Of a DNA stretch of 64,000 nucleotides, positions 1 to 11,345 are shown in pieces. This DNA is from Opitutales bacterium (GTDB lineage: Bacteria > Verrucomicrobiota > Verrucomicrobiia > Opitutales > UBA953). Each line of letters begins with the position of its first letter. The stretch's first letter is position 1. The notes under the pieces were generated by a model. That model saw only the letters and a program-made list of their open reading frames with translations, made no database searches and was not told the DNA's origin. The stretch covers positions 1-64,000 of the forward strand of contig JAGBIL010000017.1 in assembly GCA_017935025.1 (NCBI GenBank), in the 5' to 3' direction. The position numbers and the translations under genes are program-made.

Positions 1-117
1 ACGCAGAACCGTCCGCATTTTATCTCCGGCAACGTTGTGGAGTCCGTCGCTCATCAGCTTCATCCCGAAGATGAAAATGGCCAAGCCGCCGAAGACTTGA
101 AGAAGTAGCATTGTCAT
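1..117 (-). CDS. Na/Pi cotransporter family protein, N-terminal fragment (runs off window)
   Basis: Only the first 39 codons are inside the window; the gene continues past base 1. The reading begins MTMLLLQVFGGLAIFIFGMK and goes on with LMSDGLHNVAGDKMRTVLR. This first membrane helix with FGMKLMSDGL and the following AGDKMRTVL is the characteristic N-terminus of the bacterial Na+/phosphate symporter family (NptA/YjbB, PF02690), which often carries a C-terminal PhoU-like domain, not visible here. Start is ATG at 117; a second in-frame ATG lies at 111. No clear ribosome-binding site precedes it. It should import phosphate or export it with sodium at the inner membrane. Confidence 0.75.
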   Translation of the reverse strand, partial: MTMLLLQVFGGLAIFIFGMKLMSDGLHNVAGDKMRTVLR

Positions 118-280
118 AGTGTTACTTTAAGTGGGTTAAATCTGCGAAGAAATCTAAGTGAGAAGATCTAAGTTTCCAGACTTTACCGGAGAATGTCAAT
201 CGAATGCGGGACAGCCACTTTTTCCCGGCGGATATTTCAATTTTCCTGGGATTACGAAAAAGCGAATGTAAAACAAAAAA

Positions 281-320
281 AAAGCGTTCCCGCAACTTAT
301 TGCGGAAACGCTTTTTTTTA
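281..320 (-). terminator. Intrinsic terminator built from an inverted CGTTCCCG motif pair
   Basis: Stem AAAGCGTTCCCGCAA (281-295) pairs with TTGCGGAAACGCTTT (300-314) with one mismatch; A-rich and T-rich runs flank it on both sides, so it could work in either direction. It lies just after the sugar-porter stop on the minus strand. One arm is a perfect copy of the window-wide CGTTCCCG motif, the other a one-base variant. Confidence 0.8.
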
Positions 321-345
321 TTTTTAGAAAATAAACACCCGAAGA

Positions 346-2139
346 TTAGAGTTTCTTTTTGCCTTCGAAGTGCGCTTCGATTTCTTCGAGCGTGCGACCC
401 TTCGTTTCCGGCAGGAAGAAGACCGCGGTAATCCAGTAAATCACCGTGCAGCCCGCACAGAAGAAGAAAATCGTCGAATACCCGAAATTACCTACAACCG
501 GAAGGAACGTTCCCGCAATGACCGTGGAAACCCCTTGGTTGATCAAAAGCGCAATCGACATCCCCATAGCACGGATGCGGTTCGGCATCAGCTCGGAAAG
601 CGCAAGCCAAACGCAAACACCCGGACCGACCGCATACGCCGCGATAAAGATCGCGAAGAAGAACGTAACGAGCCAACCGTTAGCCGCGCTCGGAAGCGGA
701 CCCACTTCAAGGCTCTTGATTTCGAATACCTGATCGTCTACTGCGGGAATCTTAAATTCGAGCTGCGAGGACGGTGTATCGTCACGCACGACAATCGTTT
801 TGAAGCTGGTTTCACCGTTAATCGAGTAAACGATTTTCGCCTGCGAGGGAACAAACGGCTTATCCGTGATCTCCTCAATAATAGCAGGTGTCATTTCTAC
901 GCGAAACGCATATTTTACGTCCTTAGTCAGCACCTTTCCGTCAGCACCGCGCTCTTCCAGACCGGTCTTTTCGTTAATGACGTTTTCGGAAACCGTAACG
1001 TTATAAGAGGCAGGATTAATTTCATTCGTATAGTTGACCATGCCCTGTTCGGCTCTGAGGAACAGGAAAGCGACACCGAGCAACCCGATGATAATACCGG
1101 ACGTACCGACAGTGAGGAGGAACTTGCGCCCCTTGCGGTCAACAAGCACCATCGCGATAACCGTCATCACCATATTGAGGATTTTAACAACCAAGTCTCC
1201 CTGATTGGCGACCGAGCCGTCGAGACCTGCCTGAGAAAGAACGTCAACAATGTACGCGAGAACGGAGTTAATCCCCGTAGCCTGATTGCAGGCGAGAATA
1301 ACGACCGCGAGCACAAACGGAATGATGTATTTCTTCTGAATGAGGGAATCCTTCGGCTTGTCAGCTTGTTCCGCCTTTGCAGAATTGTCCGAGGCCTCAC
1401 TACCCATTTCGTCGAATTCTTTCTGCGCCTGTCCCGCTCCACGGGAACGTTCAAGTGCCTTGAAGGCAGCTTCTTTTTTACCCTTGCCGTAGAGCCAGCG
1501 GGCAGATTCGGAAATAAAGAGAGCTCCGACCGTGAAGATCACCCCGGGGATTGCGCAAATCCAAAAGATGGCACGCCATGCAAAATCCTTGGCGTTGAAG
1601 ATGGCCTCTGTCTGTTCCGTAATAGAAACGTATTCCGCCGCAACAACACCGTCCACGTATTTCGCACAAACGATCCCGGCAAGCGCCGCAAAAACAAGAC
1701 CGACCGTAAGCATGAATTGGAACATCCCGGTGCCGAAACCTCGCTTGTCCGCGGTAAGGCATTCCGCAAGGTACAACGGAACAACCACGCCGATAAGTCC
1801 GGCAGCCGCGCCCTGAAGAATGCGCCCGACAACAAGAGCTTCAAATCCGAACGGTGAGCAAATCACCGGAACGGAAAGCACGAAGCAGACGCCGGCGAGA
1901 AGCATCACTTTTTTGCGCCCGAAAAGGTCGGAAAGCGCTCCCGCAAAAAGCGAAGAAAGCACCGAGCCGAGCAAAACAGCCGCGACCACCGTCGAGAGCT
2001 GACCGGGCGTGTAATTTGTCGTTGCCTGCAAATACGGAAGCGCTCCGGCAATAACGCCGACATCGATCCCGTAAAGGAGACCACCGAGCCCTGCGATAAA
2101 AAGCAGGTACATATTGTACAGTGAGGTTGACTTTAACAT
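346..2139 (-). CDS. MFS sugar porter with a large periplasmic insert
   Basis: Inner-membrane sugar:H+ symporter of the sugar porter family, 597 residues against the usual 450-490. Family marks: GRKK after helix 2 (about 74-77), PLYLAE (121-126), SESARWL (210-216, the PESPRWL equivalent), NQATGIN (285-291; the usual first Q is N), DRKGRK (334-339), GPGVCVWLALSELMPNRIRA (505-524) and PETKGRTLEEIE (577-588). The extra length is a hydrophilic segment of about 120 residues (364-487) between helices 9 and 10, the outside-facing loop. A central cytoplasmic loop (about 217-270) is normal for the family. Substrate unknown; the nearby beta-galactosidase suggests hexoses. It follows tyrA on the same strand with a 105-bp gap. 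Confidence 0.9.
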   Translation of the reverse strand: MLKSTSLYNMYLLFIAGLGGLLYGIDVGVIAGALPYLQATTNYTPGQLSTVVAAVLLGSVLSSLFAGALSDLFGRKKVMLLAGVCFVLSVPVICSPFGFEALVVGRILQGAAAGLIGVVVPLYLAECLTADKRGFGTGMFQFMLTVGLVFAALAGIVCAKYVDGVVAAEYVSITEQTEAIFNAKDFAWRAIFWICAIPGVIFTVGALFISESARWLYGKGKKEAAFKALERSRGAGQAQKEFDEMGSEASDNSAKAEQADKPKDSLIQKKYIIPFVLAVVILACNQATGINSVLAYIVDVLSQAGLDGSVANQGDLVVKILNMVMTVIAMVLVDRKGRKFLLTVGTSGIIIGLLGVAFLFLRAEQGMVNYTNEINPASYNVTVSENVINEKTGLEERGADGKVLTKDVKYAFRVEMTPAIIEEITDKPFVPSQAKIVYSINGETSFKTIVVRDDTPSSQLEFKIPAVDDQVFEIKSLEVGPLPSAANGWLVTFFFAIFIAAYAVGPGVCVWLALSELMPNRIRAMGMSIALLINQGVSTVIAGTFLPVVGNFGYSTIFFFCAGCTVIYWITAVFFLPETKGRTLEEIEAHFEGKKKL

Positions 2140-2194
2140 AAGTTTTTTGAGTAAAATGAAAGTTCGGAAGTCTAATGAACGCTTATTCCGAAAA

Positions 2195-2208
2195 CAATTA
2201 AATAATTG
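2195..2208. promoter_or_regulatory. Palindrome upstream of the sugar porter, possible operator
   Basis: CAATTA-AA-TAATTG, a 6-bp inverted repeat with a 2-bp spacer, sits 56-69 bp before the sugar-porter ATG (2139, minus strand). Position and symmetry fit a repressor or activator site; no regulator is next to it, and AT-rich palindromes occur by chance, so this is tentative. Confidence 0.25.
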
Positions 2209-2244
2209 GACGCGCCCCGTCCTTTCTCACGGGAACGACGGTTT

Positions 2245-3099
2245 CTATTTTCGGGAAAGCGGCAACCGCCACGCCGAGGCCGTCGCAAGAATCCCGAGCA
2301 GTTTTTCGGAGTTTTTCTCACGCAAAGCGGAGGCGAACTCCTCAAAATTACTTTGAAAAAGCTCCAGTGCCGGCAGGATTTTTTCCCGATTTTCTTCCAA
2401 AATTGATTGCCACACCTGCGGATTCCCGGCGGAAACCCGCGTCGTATCTCGCAAACCTCCCGCGCCGCAATCCCGCCAGAACGAAGGTTTTCGGGCAAGC
2501 GTAGCCGAAAGTGTTGCCGCAACGAAATGCGGCAAATGACTCACAAAAGCGACCACGGAATCATGCTCGTCAGGAGCGACAAGTTGTGTGTGCATTCCGA
2601 GCTCTTCCCAAAAATTTATTGCCCGTTCCCGCGCTCCCGTACGGCGGGAACGCTCGTCGTCGGCTACGAAGCACAAATGATTTTCCAGCAAATCCGCGCG
2701 GGCGGCGGCAATCCCGTTGAGCTCCGAGCCGGCCATCGGATGTGAGCCGACAAAACAAACCTCGGCGGGAAATACTTTGTCCGCCTCCGCACAGATTGCG
2801 GCTTTGGTACTTCCCACATCCGTCACCAACGCGCCCGGTTTTAACGCGGGAACACAACTCTCTATCAGCGGAACGATACAATTCACGGGAACACAGGCAA
2901 TCACAACATCCGCCCCCTCCACTGCGTCCTGAGGCGTTTCAAAAACGGCATCGCAATAATCCGTTTTCCGGCAAAAATCCCGAGTTTCCGCGCGACGAGA
3001 CCACGCTACGCACTCGGCAGCCGCACCGCGCGCCTTCGCTGCCTGCATGATTGATGCGCCGAGCAATCCGGCACCAAGAATCGAAAGTTTCTGAATCAC
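2245..3099 (-). CDS. tyrA: Prephenate dehydrogenase
   Basis: Oxidative decarboxylation of prephenate to 4-hydroxyphenylpyruvate with NAD(P)+, the tyrosine branch of aromatic amino-acid synthesis (cytosol). The 284-residue protein starts with a Rossmann dinucleotide fold, LSILGAGLLGAS (5-16, GxGxxG type), and carries GSHPMAGSE (118-126), the conserved substrate-site motif of TyrA proteins, with H120 matching the catalytic histidine. No chorismate mutase or ACT domain is fused. It is divergent from the FGE-like gene at 3163. Its partner for phenylalanine, pheA, lies far away at 53948. Arogenate specificity cannot be excluded from sequence alone. Confidence 0.9.
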   Translation of the reverse strand: MIQKLSILGAGLLGASIMQAAKARGAAAECVAWSRRAETRDFCRKTDYCDAVFETPQDAVEGADVVIACVPVNCIVPLIESCVPALKPGALVTDVGSTKAAICAEADKVFPAEVCFVGSHPMAGSELNGIAAARADLLENHLCFVADDERSRRTGARERAINFWEELGMHTQLVAPDEHDSVVAFVSHLPHFVAATLSATLARKPSFWRDCGAGGLRDTTRVSAGNPQVWQSILEENREKILPALELFQSNFEEFASALREKNSEKLLGILATASAWRLPLSRK

Positions 3100-3162
3100 A
3101 AAAATCTCCGTTGTTTTCTATCCGGTTTTATTTGTTGGAATCGTCGCCACATTTTGTATTTA

Positions 3163-4992
3163 ATGTCCGGTTTTAACAAGAATTTCCTTTTTCATGTCAT
3201 GAGAGCACTCATTTCTATACCCGAGCGTTCCCGGGTGTTTTCGGGGAAAACCGGAGGAATTGTCGGTCCTGTTGTCTTCCTGCTCATTGCGGCGGCGGCA
3301 CTTACGATTTTCTACTTTGCCAGCCTGTCAAAAGGCTCGCGCGAAGAATTTGCGGAAGCCATGGAAATCCGTCCGGACTCCGCACAGGCGGAAAAAAAGC
3401 TCGCCGAATCACGGGCGGCGGAAACTCAGTTCAACGCAATTCACGAGTTCAAAAAAGACCAAATCACCGGAGAAGATATCGACATTTACGAGAAGGCGGT
3501 AGTTGCTTACGGCGATTACCTCGCCTATTCCGGTGCCGCCGCTTCGTACAATCCGCAATACGAACATATGCGCAAGCACTTGCACAATCTCCGTGCGGAC
3601 AATTTGCGCAAACGCACCTCCGATCTTGAACGCCGCGCCGAAGAATTTGCCGATCAGAAAAACTACGCGGAAGCCGAACGACTTTTCTCCGATGCGGCAA
3701 ACATCGAATACCGCATCACGAAAGAATATCCTCTCGCCACCAAAAAAAATCACGCACGCGCCAACGCACTTGAAATTCGTGCAAAGACGATGCACGCAAT
3801 TCCTCTTCAAATGCGAGCCCAAGAACTCGAAAGCGAAGGCGAAGCCGCACTCAACGCCGCCAATTGGCCGAAAGCCAATCTTTGCCTGACGGAGGCTCTT
3901 ACCATCGAAAAAGACCTCTGGGCAAACTACCGCAACGTTATCGTTTCCAATTCCACGCGCCTGCTACGCCTCCAAGACTTGATTGCAACCGTTAATTCCG
4001 CTCCGGACTACGAACGGCGGGAACGCAACGCCACCATTGCCCGCGAAGCCGAACAAAAAGAAGATTGGAAAGCCGCTGCCGATGCGTGGGAAAAAGCGCT
4101 TTCCGCTCAGAAAACCATTATTCAGAATTTCCCGCGCTCCCTTTACGGACAAAAAACGGTCGAAGAAGATCTCGCCGCCAATCTCGCCAACGCCTCCGCG
4201 CGCCCGGAATTTATCGCTTTGCAAAAAGACTACGCTCAAATGCACGCCGATATTCGAGGGCGCCGCCCGGAACGCGTCCCGCAAATCGCAAAGCAGGCTC
4301 TCCGCCGTGCCGAAGAAATTCAGCGTAAATGGCCGGACTCGACGCTCGTTTCCGATCAATTTCTCCAAGAACTCCGCTACATGGATCTCAAAGCACCGGA
4401 TATTTCCGGCGTTCAGAGCAATTTGTTCAAACTTTTGCTCCCGATTCCCGGTCTGCCCGCAAAAACGCAAATGATGAAAACGGAAGTATCACAAGCACTC
4501 TACACGTTTGTCATGCCGTTTAATCCGAGCGCACGCAAAGAACTTTCCAATCCGGTGGAATCCGTGGACTACAACGACGCACAGGAATTTTGCCGCCGCC
4601 TCTCAATGCTTGTTGGATGCCCGGTACGCCTGCCTACACAAAAAGAATTTCTCGCTGCCGCGGGAACGTACGAACCAAACGAACTTCTTTCCCACGCGTG
4701 GCTCATCGAAAACTCCTCCGGAACGGTTCACCCCGCAGGAAAACTCACCCCAAACTCCGCCGGATTTTTCGATCTCTACGGGAACGTCGCCGAATGGGTT
4801 TGTGCCGATCCGAACACGACGAAGGAACGCCAAAAGTTTGAAGAATTTATTGCCGGAGGAGATTGCCAGACCCCGACCTACTCCTTCCCGTCAGACTTTT
4901 TCAAAAAAGTGGCCCGCACCGAAAAAAGCCGCACGCGGGGATTCCGCGTCATTGTCGAAATCGAAGAAAATTCCGTTCCGAAAAATCAGTAA
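3163..4992 (+). CDS. Membrane-anchored helical-repeat protein with C-terminal formylglycine-generating-enzyme-like domain
   Basis: About 609 residues. A basic N-terminus is followed by one membrane helix (about 34-53), a long charged alpha-helical region (about 60-440) that looks like coiled coil or degenerate TPR repeats, and a C-terminal domain (about 455-605) with the FGE-sulfatase/SUMF1 hallmarks VDYNDAQEFCRRL, RLPTQKEFLAAAG, NVAEWVC and TRGFRV. The FGE domain is compressed to about 150 residues against about 250 in true enzymes, so it is more likely a binding module than an active oxygenase. Start is uncertain: TTG 3154, ATG 3163 or ATG 3199 all keep the membrane helix. The stop codon (TAA) directly abuts the prfA ATG, so the two are surely co-transcribed. 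Function unknown; probable envelope-facing domain in the periplasm. Confidence 0.7.
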   Translation: MSGFNKNFLFHVMRALISIPERSRVFSGKTGGIVGPVVFLLIAAAALTIFYFASLSKGSREEFAEAMEIRPDSAQAEKKLAESRAAETQFNAIHEFKKDQITGEDIDIYEKAVVAYGDYLAYSGAAASYNPQYEHMRKHLHNLRADNLRKRTSDLERRAEEFADQKNYAEAERLFSDAANIEYRITKEYPLATKKNHARANALEIRAKTMHAIPLQMRAQELESEGEAALNAANWPKANLCLTEALTIEKDLWANYRNVIVSNSTRLLRLQDLIATVNSAPDYERRERNATIAREAEQKEDWKAAADAWEKALSAQKTIIQNFPRSLYGQKTVEEDLAANLANASARPEFIALQKDYAQMHADIRGRRPERVPQIAKQALRRAEEIQRKWPDSTLVSDQFLQELRYMDLKAPDISGVQSNLFKLLLPIPGLPAKTQMMKTEVSQALYTFVMPFNPSARKELSNPVESVDYNDAQEFCRRLSMLVGCPVRLPTQKEFLAAAGTYEPNELLSHAWLIENSSGTVHPAGKLTPNSAGFFDLYGNVAEWVCADPNTTKERQKFEEFIAGGDCQTPTYSFPSDFFKKVARTEKSRTRGFRVIVEIEENSVPKNQ

Positions 4993-6072
4993 ATGAACGC
5001 CCTGCCCGACATTTCCCCCGCGCGCAAACGCGCCGAAGAAATCGAAGCGCTCATGAGTGCTCCCGATTTTTACAACGACCAACGCAAAGCCGGTGAAATT
5101 TCAGCCGAACATTCGCGCCTCACCGCCACACTTGCACTTTACGAAAAATGCGCGGGAACGCTTCGAGCCATTGAAGAAAACCGCGCACTCATCAACGACG
5201 CGGAAACCGATGCGGAACTCAAAGCCCTCGCCGAAGAAGAACTTCCGCAACTTGAAGCCGATTCCGAAAAACTCTATGCGGACCTGATGATTGCAATGAT
5301 TCCGCCGGACCCGACAGACTCCCGCAACACCATCATCGAAATCCGCGCGGGAACGGGCGGAGATGAAGCCTCCCTGTTTGCCGGAGATCTTTTCCGTATG
5401 TACACACGCTACGCCGAAACCTGCGGGTGGAAGTGGGAAATGCTCAGCTCAGCACCCTCGGAAGTCGGCGGATTCAAGGAAGTCTCCGTACTTATTACGG
5501 GAACGGACGTTTTCAAAATGCTCAAATTTGAAAGCGGTGTCCACCGCGTTCAGCGCGTTCCCGCGACGGAAACCGCCGGGCGCGTCCACACGTCCGCCGC
5601 CACCGTCGCCGTGCTTCCCGAAGCAGAAGAAGTCGACGTGCAAATCTCCCCCGAAGACATCGAACTCACGGTTTCCCGCGCTTCCGGTGCCGGCGGGCAG
5701 CACGTCAACAAAACCGAATCCGCCGTGCAAATCATTCACAAGCCGACCGGAATCATGGTTTATTGCGCAGACGAACGCTCACAACTGCGCAACCGCGCAA
5801 AGGCGATGAAAATTCTTCTCTCCCGAATTTACGAAAAGAAACAGGAAGAAGAACGATCCAAATACGCTGCACAGCGCAAAAACCAGATCGGAAGCGGAGA
5901 CCGCTCCGAGCGTATTCGCACATACAATTTCCCGCAAAACCGCCTCACGGATCACCGCATCGGACTTTCGCTCCACGGGCTTCCGCAAATTATCGACGGC
6001 GATGTCGCAGAGCTCATCAACGCGCTTCAGGACGCCGACCGCAAAGCCAAGCTCGCCGAGCTGGGAATCTGA
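4993..6072 (+). CDS. prfA: Peptide chain release factor 1
   Basis: Class I release factor that reads UAA and UAG and triggers hydrolysis of peptidyl-tRNA on the ribosome. 359 residues, the normal length. GGQ catalytic motif at 234-236 ([15 protein letters not shown]), followed by the usual basic C-terminal helix ([20 protein letters not shown]). The PAT tripeptide at 190-192, in [19 protein letters not shown], is the PxT anticodon mimic, which assigns it to RF1 rather than RF2 (SPF). The codons for V-P-A here are one copy of the CGTTCCCG motif. It starts immediately after the upstream stop (TAAATG) and is followed after 35 bp by a methyltransferase gene. Confidence 0.97.
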   Translation: MNALPDISPARKRAEEIEALMSAPDFYNDQRKAGEISAEHSRLTATLALYEKCAGTLRAIEENRALINDAETDAELKALAEEELPQLEADSEKLYADLMIAMIPPDPTDSRNTIIEIRAGTGGDEASLFAGDLFRMYTRYAETCGWKWEMLSSAPSEVGGFKEVSVLITGTDVFKMLKFESGVHRVQRVPATETAGRVHTSAATVAVLPEAEEVDVQISPEDIELTVSRASGAGGQHVNKTESAVQIIHKPTGIMVYCADERSQLRNRAKAMKILLSRIYEKKQEEERSKYAAQRKNQIGSGDRSERIRTYNFPQNRLTDHRIGLSLHGLPQIIDGDVAELINALQDADRKAKLAELGI

Positions 6073-6107
6073 GTCGAACGGAAAAACGGTTGCGGACGAA
6101 TGTAAAA

Positions 6108-6842
6108 ATGGACGACTCCGTCAATCTTGCGTATTTTTCCGCGCCCGATGTCGTGATGGATTATGCACGCGCGGCGGTCAATGTCGGATTGTGGGATTCC
6201 GAAAAAATTCTTTTTGAAAAATTTTTGCCCCGCACGGCAAAAATCCTGGAACTCGGTTGCGGTGCGGGACGCGTTGCCTTCGGGCTTTCCCGGCTCGGTT
6301 ACACTGCCCTCACGGCAACGGATTTTGCGCCGCCGATGGTCGAAATCGCACACGAAATCAATCTGCGGGAACGCACAAACATTTGTTTCGATGTCGCCGA
6401 CGCAACGGAATTATCGTTTCCCGAAAAAAGTTTTGATGCCGTCGTCTTCGCCTTCAACGGGCTTCAAATGATTCCGAAAAAAGAACGCCGCCGTCGGGCG
6501 TTGCAGGAAATTTTTCGCGTTCTGCGCCAAGGCGGAATTTTTATTTTTACCGGACACGACCGTAGCGTTCCCGCGCGCCGTGAGTACTGGAAAAACGAAC
6601 AGGCACGTTGGGAAACCGGCTCCCGCGATCCCGCGTTGGACGATTTCGGCGATTGGAATCACGACACGCCTTCGGGAAAAATGTTTATCCATTCGGCGGA
6701 TCCCGAAGAACTGCGTGCGGAGCTCGAAAATATCGGCTTCCGCATCCTTTTTACCGAGCGGCGTTCCCGTATCTGTACGGAACCGGCCTCCGTACTCGAA
6801 TTCTCTGACGATACCCGTTTTTGGGTGCTCGAGAAAGATTAG
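6108..6842 (+). CDS. Class I SAM-dependent methyltransferase
   Basis: 244-residue cytosolic methyltransferase. The SAM-binding glycine loop ILELGCGAGR is at 46-55, then the acidic end of strand 2 (ATDFAPPM), ICFDVADATEL, and the post-III motif FRVLRQGGIFIFTGHD. This is the Methyltransf_11/25 pattern found in small-molecule and quinone or lipid methyltransferases. It lacks the NPPY motif of PrmC, the release-factor methyltransferase that often follows prfA, so it should not be annotated as prmC despite the position. The substrate is unknown. The start was set at ATG 6108 because upstream sequence in this frame is the out-of-frame reading of prfA. Confidence 0.85.
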   Translation: MDDSVNLAYFSAPDVVMDYARAAVNVGLWDSEKILFEKFLPRTAKILELGCGAGRVAFGLSRLGYTALTATDFAPPMVEIAHEINLRERTNICFDVADATELSFPEKSFDAVVFAFNGLQMIPKKERRRRALQEIFRVLRQGGIFIFTGHDRSVPARREYWKNEQARWETGSRDPALDDFGDWNHDTPSGKMFIHSADPEELRAELENIGFRILFTERRSRICTEPASVLEFSDDTRFWVLEKD

Positions 6843-6870
6843 TTGCGAACCTGTGATTAAACGAAAACAA

Positions 6871-6899
6871 AAAAGCGTTCCCGCAGGAACGCTTTTTTG
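6871..6899. terminator. Bidirectional terminator between convergent genes
   Basis: AAAAGCGTTCC (6871-6881), loop CGCA, GGAACGCTTTT (6886-6896) with A and T runs on the outside. It separates the methyltransferase (plus) from the beta-galactosidase small chain (minus). The left arm and loop contain a full CGTTCCCG motif. Confidence 0.85.
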
Positions 6900-6915
6900 T
6901 TTTTAGAGGACCGGA

Positions 6916-8703
6916 TTAATTTTCCAAAACGGAAAATTCCGCTCCGGCTCCGTAGATCGTTCCCGTCTGCGAAGACATCGCACGGAAACGAATGTAACGC
7001 GCGTCCACGGGCGACGCGAAAAGCACACGCTTTTCCGCTTTGTCGTTCGAAAAATCGCCCTTAGCGAGAGCCTTGCCCCACGTTTTTCCGTCATTGCTGA
7101 CGTAGATTTCGTAGCCCTTTACGTCGCCGTTGAGCCCGCCGTCCTGACGCGGCAAGTAGCTCACGCCCTTGATTTTTTTGACTTCTCCGATATCAAAATC
7201 GATTTCATGCGGATAGTCCGCCTGCGTCACGGAATACGCCGTGTGCCACATCGTAGACGGATCGCCGTCGGTCAGGTTGGCGGCAGCTTCGCTTCCGCTG
7301 TTTTCGGAGCTGGCATAAACGACCTGCGTGCGCACTTTTTCGATTTTCGGGAACGACATTTCCGTCTTGATTCCGGGCTGGTTTTCAAAGCGTGCGGAAA
7401 TCGTGCCGCCGTTTTTAAAAGGAATCGTTCCCGTGTAAAACGTTTCGGGCGCGCCGTTGACGGAAACGAGAATTTTCGCGTCCGCTTTTTTGGATGAAAC
7501 GGAAACCACGCCGAGTTCATTGCGCGTAACGGAAATCGGCACCGCTCCCGCCGGAGAAACATTGGCGAGCTTGATCAAATCGCTTCCGGAATGAATCGGG
7601 CGAATGATGAAGCCGAAATCCGTCGGAGCAGCAAAAACCTTGTCGCGCTTTTCTGTGTCGGGGCCGCAACTCGCACCGCCGAGCCCGCGCACACCGACAT
7701 CGAGATTGAGCGTCGTTGCCGTGGAATCGGCAACTTTCTCTTCGAGTTTAAACGCGTTGGACGCGAAAAGCAGGTCGAGCGCCGTCACGGGAAGCGCTTG
7801 TGCGGAAAACGCTCCGTCGCTCGCGATAAAGAGTACGCCCTCGCCTTGCGAATCCGCCAAAACGCACCAGCGCACGTCTTCATGATTCGCCATTTCCTGC
7901 GGCTTCGTATAGTTCGTGATCTGCTTGGCTACGGGCGAGGCGTAAATACCGATGAACGCACCGGATTCGCGGTCTGCGTAGTTTTCCTGCGGTCCGCGTC
8001 CGTAGTAAACGAAGTTTTTAAAATCAGCGGGAACGTCGAGCGTATAACCGAGTCGCGGCAAATCGAAATTCGGTTTGTTCGATGTGATATTGGCCGCGAG
8101 CTCAATCGAACCGTCGGGATAAACCGTCCAAATCTGCTGAGTTGTAAACGCCAAATCGTCTTCGCCGAGCGCGCGTCCGATTTCGATTTTGGTCGGAATT
8201 CCGTTCGTGGCGCTCCCGTACTGAATCATCGGGTCGCCTTTGAGTTCGCCGGCATTCTTGCCCTGCGAACGCACGAGAAACGAGAGGGTTAGCGTGCCGT
8301 CGGCGTTTTGCACCACGGAAGGTTTGCCGAGCACTTCGTGCTTCATATCGAAAAGCCCTTGGCGGAACCAATTCCGGTATGCCCAACCGTCGTTGTTGAC
8401 GATGGCGCGAAACGCGTTGAGCTTCGGCCCCTTGCCGTCCACGATAACCGGCTTCCCGGCATAAATCAGGCTATCGAGCGTTCCCGTAGCCTTGGAAAAC
8501 TTGGCGGCAAACGTCGTGCCCTGCACGAGAATTTCAGACACCGTTTCATTCGTCGTAATGGGGTTTAGCACAACCTGCTTTTTTTCGGCAGGAGCACTGC
8601 CGCTCACCTGCGGTTCGGCTTCGTTGCACCCGCCGGCAAATACCGAGACGGCAACCGCAAAAAGCATCGCGGGAACGCTATTCTCAAAAAATTTCTTTGT
8701 CAT
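6916..8703 (-). CDS. Beta-galactosidase small chain-like lipoprotein (LacZ domain 5) with C-terminal F5/8 (CBM32-like) domain
   Basis: 595 residues. Signal peptide with a Cys at 26 (VFAGGC) predicts a lipoprotein. Residues about 50-330 match the Bgal_small_N domain that forms the C-terminal domain 5 of LacZ: DLPRLGYTLDVP, FVYYGRGPQENYADRESGAF and an ending with H-E-D-V-R-W. About 335-450 is a beta-sandwich linker similar to chitobiase C-terminal domains (PISVTRNELG...VSVNG), and about 455-595 is a discoidin/F5-8C-like domain (DPSTMWHTAY, DFDIGEVKKIKGVSYLPR, ARYIRFRA), normally carbohydrate-binding. No catalytic glutamates are present. It lies 26 bp after the large chain on the same strand, so the two probably form one enzyme on the cell envelope. 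Confidence 0.8.
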   Translation of the reverse strand: MTKKFFENSVPAMLFAVAVSVFAGGCNEAEPQVSGSAPAEKKQVVLNPITTNETVSEILVQGTTFAAKFSKATGTLDSLIYAGKPVIVDGKGPKLNAFRAIVNNDGWAYRNWFRQGLFDMKHEVLGKPSVVQNADGTLTLSFLVRSQGKNAGELKGDPMIQYGSATNGIPTKIEIGRALGEDDLAFTTQQIWTVYPDGSIELAANITSNKPNFDLPRLGYTLDVPADFKNFVYYGRGPQENYADRESGAFIGIYASPVAKQITNYTKPQEMANHEDVRWCVLADSQGEGVLFIASDGAFSAQALPVTALDLLFASNAFKLEEKVADSTATTLNLDVGVRGLGGASCGPDTEKRDKVFAAPTDFGFIIRPIHSGSDLIKLANVSPAGAVPISVTRNELGVVSVSSKKADAKILVSVNGAPETFYTGTIPFKNGGTISARFENQPGIKTEMSFPKIEKVRTQVVYASSENSGSEAAANLTDGDPSTMWHTAYSVTQADYPHEIDFDIGEVKKIKGVSYLPRQDGGLNGDVKGYEIYVSNDGKTWGKALAKGDFSNDKAEKRVLFASPVDARYIRFRAMSSQTGTIYGAGAEFSVLEN

Positions 8704-8729
8704 GAAAAATTTTCTCCGTGAATCTGTAA

Positions 8730-11287
<2,558 letters not shown>

Positions 11288-11326
11288 ACAAAAAAGCCCT
11301 CCTGTGCAAACAGAAGAGCTTTTTCC
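11288..11326 (-). terminator. Terminator after the rodZ-like gene
   Basis: AAAAAGCCCTCCTGT (11291-11305) pairs with ACAGAAGAGCTTTTT (11310-11324) with two mismatches. Read on the minus strand, the stem is followed by a T run. It closes the ispF-TIGR03790-dtd-rodZ run. Confidence 0.75.
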
Positions 11327-11345
11327 GAAAAAGAACGAAAAAACC

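Noticed and set aside
370-1857. Long open frame of 495 codons on the plus strand
   Set aside because: Antisense shadow of the sugar porter; composition is R/N rich with no domain, while the minus-strand reading has a full family match.
6108-6842. Annotation as prmC
   Set aside because: The NPPY motif of release-factor and N6-amino methyltransferases is missing.
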